Below are positions 18,987-29,331 of a stretch of 64,000 nucleotides of DNA, piece by piece (the stretch's first letter is position 1; the number at the start of each line of letters is the position of its first letter). Position numbers and translations under genes: made by a program. Location: NCBI GenBank assembly GCA_002155105.1, contig MUZD01000003.1, positions 124,001 to 188,000 of the forward strand. The letters run 5' to 3'. The notes under the pieces are model-generated. The model saw only the letters and a list, made by a program, of their open reading frames with translations, made no database searches and was not told the DNA's origin. Source of the stretch: Sedimentibacter sp. SX930 (GTDB taxonomy: Bacteria > Bacillota > Bacilli > Lactobacillales > Aerococcaceae).

Positions 18987-19928
18987 TCATTCGGCTGGCG
19001 TGGCGGAATCTGCCGAAGCGGCCGCTGCCTCTTCCGTTGTTTGCGCAAAGGGCGTAAAGTAGACACCCACTTCAAGATCGATGGTCCCTTTCGTCTCGCC
19101 CAATTGGCTCACGATGTCAGGGTAGTATAAGATCTTCTCGGCTAGTGACGGCAAAATCGCCTTCACTTCATTCCCATCATTCATGTACACCGTGATTGCA
19201 TATGGATTTTCTTCGGTTCCGGTATATTTGATTTCAGAGATGCTGTTCTGGACACTGTCCGTCAATTGCATGTATTGTTCGAGCAGGTCCTCCAAATTCT
19301 GGTTCATTTCAAAGCTTGTGATGATCGGGTTATTCCCGATCGGAACCTTCAATTCCGTGTCTGCCACAGTTCCGTTTTCCAGGACATTATAATAGCTGCC
19401 TCCCGAATAAACATAGGCAATGGTTTCATGTTCCGTTACATGAATTGTGACATCGTTCATGCCGCGCAGCGTCACTTCCGCTGTTTTGACTTGGGGCAAA
19501 GTAGTAGTGATGTAAGCATCGATTTTTTCGTCATTCCAGACGGCGCCCAAAGCAGTCAGTTTCCCGGTGATGTGGCTGGCATCAATGATGCTTTGCTCCG
19601 GAACAGCCTCGGCCCCTTCCACATAGATGTCCTTGACTTTCCCGTATGGAGAGATCAGAAAACTGCTGCCGATGGCCCCAACCAAGAAAATGCTGTACCA
19701 GCCAAAGTACCCTTGTCGTTTGCCGGTTTTCGCGGCTTTGGAAAGGTGTTTTCTTGGTTTCAACTTCGCTTTTTTCTCATCCACCAAACGCTGCAGGTTG
19801 GAATTTTTTGTGGTCTGCTGCTTTGTCTGCGCCTTTTGCCTTTCCGATTCAGCAGTCGCGCGCTGCCAGGGAGTCCCTTCCGACGAACTCTTACTGTTCA
19901 GTTTCTGCCGGATTTTTCCGAAAACCAT
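18987..19928 (-). CDS. divIB: Cell-division protein DivIB/FtsQ
   Basis: 313 residues. A basic cytoplasmic N-terminus of about 70 residues, one membrane segment (FGWYSIFLVGAIGSSFLI), then an extracellular POTRA domain (KVKDIYVEGAEAVPEQSIID) and the FtsQ/DivIB domain. The tail is Ala/Glu-rich. It forms the divisome subcomplex with FtsL and DivIC outside the membrane. The start has GGGAGGGAG and lies 18 nt after murG. Confidence 0.95.
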   Translation of the reverse strand: MVFGKIRQKLNSKSSSEGTPWQRATAESERQKAQTKQQTTKNSNLQRLVDEKKAKLKPRKHLSKAAKTGKRQGYFGWYSIFLVGAIGSSFLISPYGKVKDIYVEGAEAVPEQSIIDASHITGKLTALGAVWNDEKIDAYITTTLPQVKTAEVTLRGMNDVTIHVTEHETIAYVYSGGSYYNVLENGTVADTELKVPIGNNPIITSFEMNQNLEDLLEQYMQLTDSVQNSISEIKYTGTEENPYAITVYMNDGNEVKAILPSLAEKILYYPDIVSQLGETKGTIDLEVGVYFTPFAQTTEEAAAASADSATPAE

Positions 19929-19946
19929 CTGGTCTCCCTCCCTTTC

Positions 19947-21047
19947 TCACTTTTTCAAAGCCAGGATGACATCGATGATCCGGTCTGATGCATCCGTTAT
20001 GCCCATCTGTTTGGCTTGGAAAGCCATTTCTTTACGTCCCATTTCATCTGTCATCAGCTTGTTGATGGCGTCAAACAAAGATTGTGCCTGCAGATCCTTC
20101 TCGAGGATCATTTCGGCTGCCCCGTTTTTCACTAGGCTTTCCGCATTTTTTTGTTGATGGTTGTTTGTGACATAAGGACTTGGGATCAGGATACTCGGCA
20201 AGCCCAAAGCCATAACTTCCGTCAATGTGGTCGCACCGCTGCGCGATACAATCAAGTCGGTACGCTTGAACAATTTCGGCATATCATGGATGTACGGCAC
20301 AATACGGACGTTGTCCAAATGGTCCGCAAGCGCACTGATCTCTTGCTCCACCGCATTGAAGTGGACGTCTCCTGTAGCCAACAGAACTTGATACGGTTTG
20401 TCTTTGAAGAACGGGTAGGCGGCTACAAAAGATTCATTCAACTTTCTGGCTCCGCGGCTGCCGCCAAAAATCAAAACGGTCGGCACTTCATCCTTCAATC
20501 CGTATTCCTTCAGGTCGGCACTTTCCTTCAATGAAGCTACTTCCTGCGCCCGGGGATTCCCGGTGAAAACAATCTTTTCTGGATAAGCGGAGAAATCATC
20601 ACGGGCATCCTCAAAACAAATGCAGATGCGGTCCACAACTCTGCTCAAAAATTTATTGGTGACGCCTGCGACTGAATTTTGCTCGTGGATGATGGTCGGC
20701 ACGCCCAATTTGGATGCAGCATACAGGACGGGGGCACAAACATAGCCACCCGTCCCGATGACGACATCCGGCTGGAACGCTTTGATGATTTTCTTAGAGT
20801 CAGAAATGCTCTTGATCATCAGGTAGACCGTCTTCAGATTCTGAAGCGATAAACTCCGGCGCAGCCCCTGAATCTTGATGGATTTGAAGGCCACACCAGC
20901 TTTCGGTACGATTGTGCTTTCCAAACCACGGTCCGTTCCCACATAAAGGAATTCGCTGTCCGGATATTTTTCTTTGATACGGTTCATCAGGGCTAACGCC
21001 GGGTAGATGTGCCCGCCTGTCCCCCCGCCGGATAATACTATTTTCAT
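19947..21047 (-). CDS. murG: UDP-GlcNAc:lipid I N-acetylglucosaminyltransferase MurG
   Basis: 366 residues, GT28 family, converting lipid I to lipid II on the inner membrane face. Glycine-rich loops [15 protein letters not shown] (N-terminus) and [11 protein letters not shown], the [12 protein letters not shown] stretch and [22 protein letters not shown] (UDP-GlcNAc pocket) are all present. The ATG at 21047 lacks a strong ribosome site and is 16 nt after murD, so translation may depend on coupling. Confidence 0.97.
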   Translation of the reverse strand: MKIVLSGGGTGGHIYPALALMNRIKEKYPDSEFLYVGTDRGLESTIVPKAGVAFKSIKIQGLRRSLSLQNLKTVYLMIKSISDSKKIIKAFQPDVVIGTGGYVCAPVLYAASKLGVPTIIHEQNSVAGVTNKFLSRVVDRICICFEDARDDFSAYPEKIVFTGNPRAQEVASLKESADLKEYGLKDEVPTVLIFGGSRGARKLNESFVAAYPFFKDKPYQVLLATGDVHFNAVEQEISALADHLDNVRIVPYIHDMPKLFKRTDLIVSRSGATTLTEVMALGLPSILIPSPYVTNNHQQKNAESLVKNGAAEMILEKDLQAQSLFDAINKLMTDEMGRKEMAFQAKQMGITDASDRIIDVILALKK

Positions 21048-21063
21048 AAGCACATTAGGTTCT

Positions 21064-22452
21064 TTAGAAAGAACCATCCTCCTCACTCGTGGCTTTGACC
21101 AAGGACTGGACAGCATCCGTGAATGTTTTGCCGCGCACTTCAAAATTTTTGTACTGATCCCAGCTCGCGCAGGCCGGAGACAACAGGATCGTATCGCCTT
21201 CATCGCTGTACTGGTAACCGATCGGAACCGCACTGGCAACATCATCCGTCACGACGATTTCTTTGATGCCGGCTTGCTCGCCTGCATCCTTCAGTTTCTC
21301 GGCAGTTTCCCCGAAGACGATCAACGTCTTCACATTTCCAAGAAAGGGAACGAGCTCTTCGAAGGTATTGCCACGGTCCAATCCTCCCGCCAACAGGATG
21401 ATCGGCGTCCGGAAGCTGCTAAGGGCTGTTTTGGTTGCGAGAATATTCGTTGCTTTCGAGTCATTGTAGAATTTTCTTCCGTTGAGTTCGGCTACGAATT
21501 GGATCCGGTGCTCAACGCCATAAAAGAGATGGAAAGCTGATGCGATAGCCTCATTGGCTACACCGGACAGTTTCGCCACAGCGATTGCAGCCAGTGCATT
21601 TTCGATGTTGTGTTCGCCAGGAACCCTCAAATCGGAAATAGCCATCACTTTTTCGCCCTTGAAATACAGTGAACCTTCTGATGCATAGGCGCCATCTTCC
21701 AGAACCTGTGTGCGTGAAAAAGGAATGATTTGTGCTTTTGAGAGCTGCGACATTTCACGCAATTCGGCTTGATCCCAATTCAAAACAAGATAATCATCCG
21801 CGGTTTGATTCTCGGTTATGCGCCATTTTGCTTTGACGTATTCCTTGCGGTCTCCATGATAATCCAGATGGGCTTCCGTAATGTTCGTGATGACAGCGAT
21901 GGCAGGCCGCATCGCTTCGATACCCATCAATTGAAAGCTGGACAACTCCATTACGACATCATCATCCTCTGTCGCCACACGCGCCACTGCCGATGCAGGC
22001 ACGCCAATGTTGCCTGCTTTATAGGCTTTCCCTATTTTTCTGCCCGCATTCAACAGGTCAGTGATCATCGTCGTGGTCGTGGTCTTTCCGTTCGTGCCTG
22101 TCACACCGATCAGGCGACCTTCAAGAATCTCTGCCGCCAACTCTACCTCTGTCAATACTGGGATTCCCAATTCAAGGGCACGTTTGACCATCGGATTGTT
22201 GTAAGGAATACCCGGGTTCTTCACCATGAACGAGAAAGATTCATCCAGCAGTTCGATCGGATGGGATCCAGCGATCACTTTGATGCCGGATGAAATCAAC
22301 TCCTTCGCATCCGGATTGTCTTTCAATTCCTTTGCGTCATTGACCGTGACCATTGCGCCGAGTTCCAGGAGTAGTTTGGCCGCATTCATACCGCTGAGCG
22401 CCAAGCCCAGCACCAATACTTTTTTATTTTCGAATCGATTATTTGTTTTCAT
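21064..22452 (-). CDS. murD: UDP-N-acetylmuramoyl-L-alanine:D-glutamate ligase MurD
   Basis: 462 residues. Domain 1 has the Rossmann-like [17 protein letters not shown], the ATP-binding loop [11 protein letters not shown] is near 115, and the central domain has [18 protein letters not shown] with the carbamylated-lysine site. The C-terminal domain includes [19 protein letters not shown]. It adds D-Glu to UDP-MurNAc-L-Ala in the cytoplasm. The ribosome site is AAAGGAGAA. Confidence 0.98.
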   Translation of the reverse strand: MKTNNRFENKKVLVLGLALSGMNAAKLLLELGAMVTVNDAKELKDNPDAKELISSGIKVIAGSHPIELLDESFSFMVKNPGIPYNNPMVKRALELGIPVLTEVELAAEILEGRLIGVTGTNGKTTTTTMITDLLNAGRKIGKAYKAGNIGVPASAVARVATEDDDVVMELSSFQLMGIEAMRPAIAVITNITEAHLDYHGDRKEYVKAKWRITENQTADDYLVLNWDQAELREMSQLSKAQIIPFSRTQVLEDGAYASEGSLYFKGEKVMAISDLRVPGEHNIENALAAIAVAKLSGVANEAIASAFHLFYGVEHRIQFVAELNGRKFYNDSKATNILATKTALSSFRTPIILLAGGLDRGNTFEELVPFLGNVKTLIVFGETAEKLKDAGEQAGIKEIVVTDDVASAVPIGYQYSDEGDTILLSPACASWDQYKNFEVRGKTFTDAVQSLVKATSEEDGSF

Positions 22453-22470
22453 GTCTTTTTCTCCTTTCGC

Positions 22471-23436
22471 TTAGACAAGCAGCCACAAGGCTAAGATTGC
22501 AGAAACCAGACCGACAGCCCAGAAAGTCAGGACGACGCGCCATTCGCTCCACCCACTCATTTCAAAATGATGATGGATCGGAGACATCTTGAAGATGCGT
22601 TTGCCGCGCAATTTGAAGGACCCTACCTGCAGCATGACGCTGGCCGTTTCGATGACGAAAACAAGGCCGATCAGCAGCAAGGACCATTCCAGATGCAAGG
22701 CCAACGAAACAACGGCGAGTCCTGCTCCCAATGCCAACGAGCCGACGTCGCCCATAAAGATCTTAGCCGGCTTTTTGTTGAAAAAGAAAAAACCGATCAG
22801 GCCTCCGACGATTGCGATACAAAACAGCAATACTTCCAATTGTCCTTGACGGTACGCCAATATGCCGTAAGCAGTATAGGCGATGCCTGCCGTGCCGGCA
22901 ACCAATCCGTCCAAGCCATCGGTCAGATTCACAGCATTCGAAAAACCTGTGATCCAGATGATCGTAAATACAGCGAACAGCAACCAATTGTGGATCTGTC
23001 CAAAGAAGGGGATCGTGATCAAAGGATCCGAACCCGACAAGAAGAACAATGCGACAAATACGAAAGACCCGACCAATTGCGAAAGGAACTTTTGCTTGGA
23101 AGTCAGCCCTTCATTCTGTTTTTTGAATATTTTCAGGAAATCATCCAAAAAGCCGATTGCAGCAAAAAACAACAGCACGAACAGCAACATAGCCAGTTTT
23201 ACGGTGAGGACATCCTTCCAGATCGCTGTCCCGATAACGGTAAGGATCGCAGCGATGATGAAGACGACTCCGCCCATCGTCGGTGTGCCGCTTTTGACTT
23301 GATGCCATTTCGGTCCTTCTTCCCTTGTGATCTGTCCGAATTGTTTCACTTTAAAATAGCCGATGAAAATTGGCATCATGCTGATTGTAATGGCAAAGCT
23401 GATCGATAAAGGCAACAGCATTTCTGTCCAATGCAT
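22471..23436 (-). CDS. mraY: Phospho-N-acetylmuramoyl-pentapeptide transferase MraY
   Basis: 321 residues with about ten membrane helices. It transfers phospho-MurNAc-pentapeptide to undecaprenyl phosphate, making lipid I. Catalytic and family motifs include GTPTMGGVVFI, FLDDFLK (metal-binding Asp pair), NAVNLTDGLDGLVAG and the SPIHHHFE histidine loop near the C-terminus. A strong AGGAGGAAAT site precedes the ATG. Confidence 0.98.
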   Translation of the reverse strand: MHWTEMLLPLSISFAITISMMPIFIGYFKVKQFGQITREEGPKWHQVKSGTPTMGGVVFIIAAILTVIGTAIWKDVLTVKLAMLLFVLLFFAAIGFLDDFLKIFKKQNEGLTSKQKFLSQLVGSFVFVALFFLSGSDPLITIPFFGQIHNWLLFAVFTIIWITGFSNAVNLTDGLDGLVAGTAGIAYTAYGILAYRQGQLEVLLFCIAIVGGLIGFFFFNKKPAKIFMGDVGSLALGAGLAVVSLALHLEWSLLLIGLVFVIETASVMLQVGSFKLRGKRIFKMSPIHHHFEMSGWSEWRVVLTFWAVGLVSAILALWLLV

Positions 23437-23505
23437 ATGATTTCCTCCTAATAGGTGTTTTACATTTTTTTATTGATAGATTGCATGAAGGGTGCTGCTG
23501 GATGC

Positions 23506-25665
23506 TTACTCCAAAATGATCTTGACTTCCGTAGCAGCGTTCAGGATGGATCCTGTCTCCAGACTCTGGAAAACCACATAGCCTTCCCCTTCAAAAGTGA
23601 AGTTTATCCCTGCGATTTCTGACACTTTCAGGACATCGTCTTTTGACCAACCGTAAACATCAGGCATCGTCATCGCACCTTCCGTCATGAGGATCGCCTT
23701 CTGATTCGTGATCGTCTGTGTTCCCGCATATGGGTATTGTTGGACGATTCGGCTGCCGCTGCCGATGATTGCTGTATCATTATAGCCGACAGCAGTCAGT
23801 GCCGCCAATGCCTCATCCTTGGATAAAGTTGTCACTTCAGGCATCGAGGCCTGGTTGACGTCCCCGGTCACTTCCGTGTTCAGATTGTCATACTCGATTG
23901 CCCTTGTCATGAATGGATTGAATATTTCCGACAGATACTTGGAACCATTCAGACTGTCCAGGTTTGCGGGCCGTTTCATTGTCAAATACAGGATATAGCT
24001 TGGATCATCCGCTGGCGCGAACCCGACTACCGAGTAAAGATAATTGGAATAGCCAGTGTAATATCCGCCTGTTGAGGAATTGACCACTTCCGCCGTACCC
24101 GTTTTTGCAGCAATCTCTGTCCCTTCGATCTGGTACGCCTTACCGGACCCATTCTCATTGTAGACGACTTCCTTCAGGTAGGTCAGGACCGTCTGTGCGG
24201 TTTCCGCTGTGATCGGTGATCCTGCTTCTTTCGGCTCGCTAACGGTGATTTCGCCCGTATTCGGATTTTCTGTGCGATCCAGATAGTTCAGCTTCATCAT
24301 GGTGCCTTCATTTGCGATTGCCGTAAATGCTTGCATCAATTGGAAAGGCGTAACGGTTACCCCTTGTCCGAATGCCGTGTTCGCCTTTTCCAGCGGATAC
24401 GTATAGCTGTAATTCCCAGTTGCTTCATTTTCCAGTCCCGAATCGGTTGATTGGCCGATTCCGAAAGCTTTCATGTAGGACTCCCAAACGTCGTAACCCA
24501 TCGATTGCACCAGTTTCACGAAGGCCACATTGCTTGAGCGGGCCAATCCCTCAAGATAGGTTATATTGCCCCAACCATCCTTATTGTAGTCACGGATGGT
24601 TCCGCCTTCCACTTCCACACTGCCGGAAGTGTATGTCGCAAACGGGCTGAATACTCCCTCGTTCACGGCTGCCGCCAAAGTCAAAATCTTGAAAGTGGAG
24701 CCCGGTTCATAGGTATCTTCAACCAACAGATTTTGCCATTGCGAATCAATGCCATCTTTGGTCGTGGCGTTGAATGTAGGCCGTTGGGAAGCCGCCAGGA
24801 TCGCGCCTGTCTCCGGATCGACCAACATTGCGGTCATCGATTCCGGTTCGGCTTCCGCATACACTTGCGACATCAGGCTTTCCATATAAATCTGAAGGCG
24901 ACTGTCGAGCGTCAGATAAAGATCGTCCCCTTCGACAGGTTCCTTTTCCTGAATCTGCGTTCCTGGAATCCGGTAGCCATTGGAATCTTCTTGATAGGTG
25001 ACTTCACCATCGCTGCCATCCAACTCATCATCGTACAGGGATTCTATCCCCATCATGCCGACCAATTTCTTTTCTTCGTTCGTGTCTGCTTCCTGTTCGC
25101 TGGCTGAACTTTGCGCAAAGCCAACTAGATGGGAAGCAAAAATCCCGTTCGGATAAAGCCTGGATGGCGTTTCTTCGAATGTGATCCCTGGAAGTTCTTC
25201 CGCTTCAATGCTGGATTTGGTCGCATAATTCAGGTTCGTTCCTGCGCTTCCGAATTCTACCTGCTTCAAATCCTCTTGATTCAGGATGGTCAGAATCTCT
25301 TCTTTGCTCATGCTGATGTATTGTGCCAGTGCTTCGGCTGTTTTTTCCTTGTCGACGATATGTTTCGGATTTTCTGTATCCTCACTCCATTCATCGGTCA
25401 AAACGGCCACCAACGAATAAGAAGTAGCATCCAAGGCAATGGGACTACCACCTATGTCATAGATGGTACCTCTTTTTGCGGCAAGGATACTACTTCTGGT
25501 ATATAAGTTATTAACATGCTCGCTTAGATTCTCGCCATTTACCTTCTTGGTGATCATGATCATAGAAAAACGAAAAATAAATACAAGAAATAGTAAACCT
25601 GTCAACCCAACCATGATACGAGTCATTTTTTTTCGGTTTTTTTGAGGATTAGCTGTTTTTTTCAT
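23506..25665 (-). CDS. pbpX: Class B penicillin-binding protein, PBP2x type
   Basis: 719 residues. Short cytoplasmic tail, one membrane anchor at about 17-36, dimerisation domain, then the transpeptidase domain with GSTFK (active Ser), SSN and KTGTAE. Two PASTA domains follow (TMPDVYGWSKDDVLKVSEIA is the second). This is the septal transpeptidase of Streptococcus/Enterococcus type and partner of FtsW and FtsL. Its ATG overlaps the ftsL stop as ATGA. Confidence 0.96.
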   Translation of the reverse strand: MKKTANPQKNRKKMTRIMVGLTGLLFLVFIFRFSMIMITKKVNGENLSEHVNNLYTRSSILAAKRGTIYDIGGSPIALDATSYSLVAVLTDEWSEDTENPKHIVDKEKTAEALAQYISMSKEEILTILNQEDLKQVEFGSAGTNLNYATKSSIEAEELPGITFEETPSRLYPNGIFASHLVGFAQSSASEQEADTNEEKKLVGMMGIESLYDDELDGSDGEVTYQEDSNGYRIPGTQIQEKEPVEGDDLYLTLDSRLQIYMESLMSQVYAEAEPESMTAMLVDPETGAILAASQRPTFNATTKDGIDSQWQNLLVEDTYEPGSTFKILTLAAAVNEGVFSPFATYTSGSVEVEGGTIRDYNKDGWGNITYLEGLARSSNVAFVKLVQSMGYDVWESYMKAFGIGQSTDSGLENEATGNYSYTYPLEKANTAFGQGVTVTPFQLMQAFTAIANEGTMMKLNYLDRTENPNTGEITVSEPKEAGSPITAETAQTVLTYLKEVVYNENGSGKAYQIEGTEIAAKTGTAEVVNSSTGGYYTGYSNYLYSVVGFAPADDPSYILYLTMKRPANLDSLNGSKYLSEIFNPFMTRAIEYDNLNTEVTGDVNQASMPEVTTLSKDEALAALTAVGYNDTAIIGSGSRIVQQYPYAGTQTITNQKAILMTEGAMTMPDVYGWSKDDVLKVSEIAGINFTFEGEGYVVFQSLETGSILNAATEVKIILE

Positions 25666-26042
25666 CGCGTAACATTCCTAACGTTTGCTTCATTCATTTC
25701 CAGACCAAGTTCTTTTGCTATCTCGATGATGCGGTCGTATCTTGAAAGTTCTTGGACTTCCTGCTCCAAGTTTTGATTTTCTAAACTGATCGCAACGCTA
25801 TCGTTTTGTAAGTCCTGCAACGCTCTGTTCTGATTGGAGAGGGTCACTTGTGTAGCCAGTGATAACAGCAATACGACTAATGCGCTGAACAGCGTGATGG
25901 TGATGGCAAATTTTTCAAGTTTTACATATTTATCTCTAACGACCTTGTAGCCTATCGGTTCAGGCTGGCCTTTTTTAGGTTCTGCCAGTTTTTTCGGCAG
26001 CGTCGGTTCTGCTATCGCCGCCCTGTATTCAGGTAATGCCAC
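25662..26042 (-). CDS. ftsL: Cell-division protein FtsL
   Basis: 126 residues. Polar N-terminus, one membrane segment at about 47-67 (FAITITLFSALVVLLLSLAT), then a short extracellular leucine-zipper-like coiled coil (NRALQDLQNDSVAISLENQN). It bridges DivIB and DivIC and activates septal synthesis. The start is GTG at 26042 behind a very strong GGGGGAGGAGAGG site. A hairpin at 26064-26092 sits directly upstream of that site. Confidence 0.93.
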   Translation of the reverse strand: MALPEYRAAIAEPTLPKKLAEPKKGQPEPIGYKVVRDKYVKLEKFAITITLFSALVVLLLSLATQVTLSNQNRALQDLQNDSVAISLENQNLEQEVQELSRYDRIIEIAKELGLEMNEANVRNVTR

Positions 26043-26063
26043 TTAATCCTCTCCTCCCCCGCA

Positions 26064-26092
26064 ATAAATTGTGCAACTCAGGCACAATTTAT
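26064..26092. repeat. Hairpin immediately upstream of the ftsL ribosome site
   Basis: Perfect 11-bp stem ATAAATTGTGC/GCACAATTTAT with a 7-nt loop, in the 95-bp gap between rsmH and ftsL. There is no T tail, so it is not a classical terminator. It could serve for mRNA processing or initiation control. Confidence 0.6.
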
Positions 26093-26137
26093 CGTTTCCG
26101 GCTGATGATCTTTAGTTACAGAGCTGTTGTGCTCCTG

Positions 26138-27088
26138 TTATATCTTGACTCTTTCGATGACACGCAATTTTGCACTTTGAGAACGCGAATTTTCACTTAA
26201 TTCCGCCTCGTTGGGCATGATTGGTTTTCGGCTGATCAACTTGTAGTCCGCCTCATATTCCTCGGGAAGAATAGGCAACAGCGGCAAGGTGTCCTCTTTC
26301 GAACTGGCTTCTTTGAAAAGAACTTTAACGATCCGATCCTCCAAGGATTGGAAGGAAATGACGCTCATCCGCCCTCCTACGTTCAGCATCTTCAAGCCAT
26401 CTTCTATCGAATCTTCAATAGCGGATAATTCATCGTTGACGGCGATACGCAAAGCTTGGAAAATGCGCTTAGCCGGGTGTCCGCCTTTTCTTCTGGCAGG
26501 TGCAGGGATGCAGTCCTTGATGATTTCGACCAGTTCGCCGGTCGTCTCGATCGGTTGGGTTTCCCTGATTTTTTCGATTTTGCGGGCAATCTGTTTTGAG
26601 AATTTTTCCTCGCCATAACGATAAAAAATCTTCACTAATTCACCAAAAGGCCACTCATTCACAATAACTCGGGCCGTCAATTCCTGTTCTTGGTCCATGC
26701 GCATGTCGAGTGGTGCATCATAGCGGTAACTGAACCCTCGTTCTGCTTGGTCCAATTGTGGGGAAGACACTCCCAAATCGTACAGGATGCCGTCTACGCC
26801 AAATACATCACGGTCTTCCAGTTCTTCTTTGATATTCCGAAAATTAGCCTTGATGAGTGTCACCATGCCTTTTTCGATATAAATCGCCAACGTTGCCTCA
26901 GCATTTTCGATAGCGATACGGTCTTGGTCAAAGGCATACAGATGCCCATTTTCATTTAATTTTGATAAAATCACGCTGCTGTGTCCGGCACCACCTAAAG
27001 TGCAATCGACATAGATGCCATCTGGTTTGATGTTCAAACCATCGATGGACTCTTTTAACAACACGCTATAATGTTCAAATTTTTCCAT
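26138..27088 (-). CDS. rsmH: 16S rRNA (cytosine1402-N4)-methyltransferase RsmH
   Basis: 316 residues, formerly MraW. SAM-binding block [15 protein letters not shown] at about 28-42, then [18 protein letters not shown] and [16 protein letters not shown], with [12 protein letters not shown] near the C-terminus. It methylates C1402 in the ribosomal P site. The AGGTG site is a few bases before the ATG, and mraZ ends 8 nt upstream. Confidence 0.98.
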   Translation of the reverse strand: MEKFEHYSVLLKESIDGLNIKPDGIYVDCTLGGAGHSSVILSKLNENGHLYAFDQDRIAIENAEATLAIYIEKGMVTLIKANFRNIKEELEDRDVFGVDGILYDLGVSSPQLDQAERGFSYRYDAPLDMRMDQEQELTARVIVNEWPFGELVKIFYRYGEEKFSKQIARKIEKIRETQPIETTGELVEIIKDCIPAPARRKGGHPAKRIFQALRIAVNDELSAIEDSIEDGLKMLNVGGRMSVISFQSLEDRIVKVLFKEASSKEDTLPLLPILPEEYEADYKLISRKPIMPNEAELSENSRSQSAKLRVIERVKI

Positions 27089-27096
27089 TTTTACAC

Positions 27097-27528
27097 CTAC
27101 AATCCAAAGTCGATCATCGTTTCGGCAATATCTTCGAAGTTTTCGGCAGCCTCATCAGCAAATTCTTCCCACTTCTCGTTGCTCCATATTTCAATACGGT
27201 CGGCTACTCCGACAATACGACATTCTTTTTCAATTTTCGCATAATCCAATAATGTTTGAGGGATGTTGATGCGCCCTTGTTTATCCAATTCGGCTTCCAT
27301 AGCGGCTGAATAGAAGAAACGGGTAAAAGCACGCGCATCTTTTTTGGCAAGGGGCAGCTGTTTCAATTTTTCTTGGAGCAGCTCCCATTGGCTTAACGGA
27401 TAGCCGAACAAACAGCCGTCCAATCCACGGGTGATGATGAACGTTTCGCCTAATTCCTCACGGAATTTTGCGGGCATGATCAATCTGCCTTTAGCATCTA
27501 TATTGTGTTTGAATTCGCCCATCAACAT
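27097..27528 (-). CDS. mraZ: Transcriptional regulator MraZ
   Basis: 143 residues, exactly the usual length when started at 27528 ([16 protein letters not shown]). Two SpoVT-AbrB-like repeats are visible, each with a DAKGRL or DKQGRI core and an R-x-FYSA stretch between. It is the first gene of the dcw cluster and typically represses its own operon; three GTGG boxes with a 10-bp period lie just upstream. A longer in-frame reading to 27582 would run through those boxes and is not used. Confidence 0.96.
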   Translation of the reverse strand: MLMGEFKHNIDAKGRLIMPAKFREELGETFIITRGLDGCLFGYPLSQWELLQEKLKQLPLAKKDARAFTRFFYSAAMEAELDKQGRINIPQTLLDYAKIEKECRIVGVADRIEIWSNEKWEEFADEAAENFEDIAETMIDFGL

Positions 27529-27568
27529 AAAGACACTCGCCCCCACCTTCAAATATGTTTTCAGTCTA

Positions 27569-27592
27569 CCACATCCCCCCACTTTCTACCAC
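27569..27592 (-). promoter_or_regulatory. Candidate MraZ operator, three GTGG repeats
   Basis: CCAC (GTGG on the coding strand) occurs at 27569, 27579 and 27589, an exact 10-bp period, about 40-65 bp before the mraZ start. MraZ is known to bind short G-rich direct repeats one helical turn apart in the promoter of its own operon. The match in position and spacing supports autorepression. Confidence 0.65.
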
Positions 27593-27610
27593 ATTTTCCC
27601 GAACAATTCA

Positions 27611-27660
27611 TAAAAAAAACAAATTGATTTCGATAAATAATCGAAATCAATTTGTTTTCA
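27611..27660 (-). terminator. Terminator between the glycosyltransferase gene and mraZ
   Basis: Perfect 19-bp stem (27616-27634 with 27640-27658) and a 5-nt loop, followed on the minus strand by eight T. It insulates the dcw cluster from the upstream gene. Confidence 0.85.
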
Positions 27661-27784
27661 GTTATCATCTATCTTTTTGCCCGGCGCAAGGATGGGATAT
27701 CACAAGCGTCACGCAGATAAAGCTTGGTTTGGTCTAGCCGTTTTCGACAAATTTATCGAAAGTGGGGATTTCTCCCACAAAAAA

Positions 27785-28828
27785 TCATTTTGTTTGTGGG
27801 ACCGAGATTTGGCTTTTGTCGGACTTATGCAACTGGATGGCAGTTTCGTAAGCACTCCTCAATTCCGAACCGATGTAGCTGAGGTCCTTCTGGCGTATGC
27901 GATCTTGGCCGGCAGCCTTCAAAGAAGGCAGGTCACCTTCCAGAATGCCGCTGATCAACCTTCGGAAATCGTCATTCGTCTTGCCTTTGTAGACGTGCTT
28001 GCCATCGACCAGATCATCTTCATAGATCGGTATATCCCGGACCAGGATCTCCTGTCCCATGGCAAGAGCCTCCAGAAGGACGATTCCTTCCGTTTCTTCG
28101 TAGGTTGGGAAGAAAAACAAATCAGCACCGCAGTATGCATTCCGTAGCTCACCAGGAGCCACATAACCGGCAAATTGCAGATTGGGCAATTTTGTCTCCA
28201 CCGCTTCACGGATTTCCCGCGGAACTTGATGGAGGTTCAAGTACCCGAACCAGATGAACTGGTAAGCGGGCATCGCTTTGGCTAAGGCGACAAAATCAAG
28301 GATCCCTTTCCGTTTGATGTAAAGCCCGACAGACATGACGACCTTGTCTGTTGCTTTATATCCATATTTCTGCCGGAAGGACGCACCCATTTCCGCAGTC
28401 GCTTGGTAAAACGACAAATCGATTCCGTTCGAAATCGGTATGATCGGTTGTTGCAGCCCAGCCTGCTGCAGCAATTGTTTGGAATAAGGGGTCGGCGTCA
28501 AGACCACATCCCCGTGGCTGTAGCAGTGCAGAATCCACTTGCTGAAAAGCGGCGCAGCCGCGTTGGAGAAGATAAAAGAATTCTGGAAGTCCTCCTTTGT
28601 GGAGTGGGCATGATAAACGATCGGTTTCCCCTGCTTTTTGACTTTATGCAGCAGACGATAAGATTGCCCGAAGTAGGTATTGATGTGCATCAGATCAAAA
28701 TCATCTCTGTAATCTGTCGTAAAAGATATCCCTTCCAGTGTGAGAGCTTTTTTCTGGTGCTCGATGGCTCTGCCTAAACCGGATTTCCCGATGTATTTCA
28801 TGCCTTCAGAGTACAATAATACTTTCAT
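27785..28828 (-). CDS. Glycosyltransferase family 4, CpoA/BgsA-like diglycosyl-diacylglycerol synthase
   Basis: 347 residues. The N-terminus MKVLLYSEG...SGLGRAIEHQKKAL, the HINTY block, YHAHSTKEDFQNSF and the TPTPYSKQLLQ and PISNGIDLSFY stretches follow pneumococcal CpoA and enterococcal BgsA closely. The GT4 donor motif is EETEGIVLLEALAMG. Those enzymes add the second hexose to monoglycosyl-diacylglycerol, giving the lipoteichoic-acid anchor glycolipid. The ATG at 28828 has GAGGTGG. The enzyme for the first sugar is not adjacent; it is at 42645. Confidence 0.85.
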   Translation of the reverse strand: MKVLLYSEGMKYIGKSGLGRAIEHQKKALTLEGISFTTDYRDDFDLMHINTYFGQSYRLLHKVKKQGKPIVYHAHSTKEDFQNSFIFSNAAAPLFSKWILHCYSHGDVVLTPTPYSKQLLQQAGLQQPIIPISNGIDLSFYQATAEMGASFRQKYGYKATDKVVMSVGLYIKRKGILDFVALAKAMPAYQFIWFGYLNLHQVPREIREAVETKLPNLQFAGYVAPGELRNAYCGADLFFFPTYEETEGIVLLEALAMGQEILVRDIPIYEDDLVDGKHVYKGKTNDDFRRLISGILEGDLPSLKAAGQDRIRQKDLSYIGSELRSAYETAIQLHKSDKSQISVPQTK

Positions 28829-28861
28829 GTTTTCGTGCCACCTCATTCTTCAATTTTCGGA

Positions 28862-29239
28862 CTATCCCCTTACAAGGAAATAAATGCGCAACAGCACCAA
28901 CAGATAATAAAAAAGCAATGCCAGCAGAAACAGTATTTTTATGAAATAACGATAGAACCGCTTCGGCCGATGGATCTTTTTGCGTTTGTCAAAATACAAC
29001 GTCTGCAACAGACCGACGACGCAAGCCGCCAGCAGAAAGTGCGGCAAGAGTGAATAAGTCAAACTGTAGACACTCAGCAGATGGATGCCTACGAACAAAA
29101 ACGGCAACACGACGTCCGCAACCGTCACTTGGATAATTTGTTTATACCTGAGATACGGCCTAAAAAATTTATTGATCAGAATGATTTCTAAAATCGGAAA
29201 AACATACAACAGAATTTCAAAATAGTGGAAGTTTTGCAT
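28862..29239 (-). CDS. DUF3397 family membrane protein
   Basis: 125 residues with four predicted membrane segments and a basic tail (FDKRKKIHRPKRFYRYF between the last two). It fits the DUF3397 family that stands just upstream of mraZ in many lactobacilli and enterococci. Its function is unknown. The ATG at 29239 has a good AAGGAG site at 7 nt. A longer in-frame reading to 29383 would cross the rpmF terminator and is rejected. Confidence 0.75.
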   Translation of the reverse strand: MQNFHYFEILLYVFPILEIILINKFFRPYLRYKQIIQVTVADVVLPFLFVGIHLLSVYSLTYSLLPHFLLAACVVGLLQTLYFDKRKKIHRPKRFYRYFIKILFLLALLFYYLLVLLRIYFLVRG

Positions 29240-29331
29240 CCCAACGCTCCTTAACAAAAATATGGCGTATATGCCCGCATACATACATTTTACATCATTC
29301 CGGAAAATTATGCCTCCTTGAAAAATGAGAA

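Noticed and set aside
22567-23409. Plus-strand open frame of 280 codons opposite mraY
   Set aside because: Antisense to a well-conserved essential gene, Gln/Asp/Arg-rich, no start signal.
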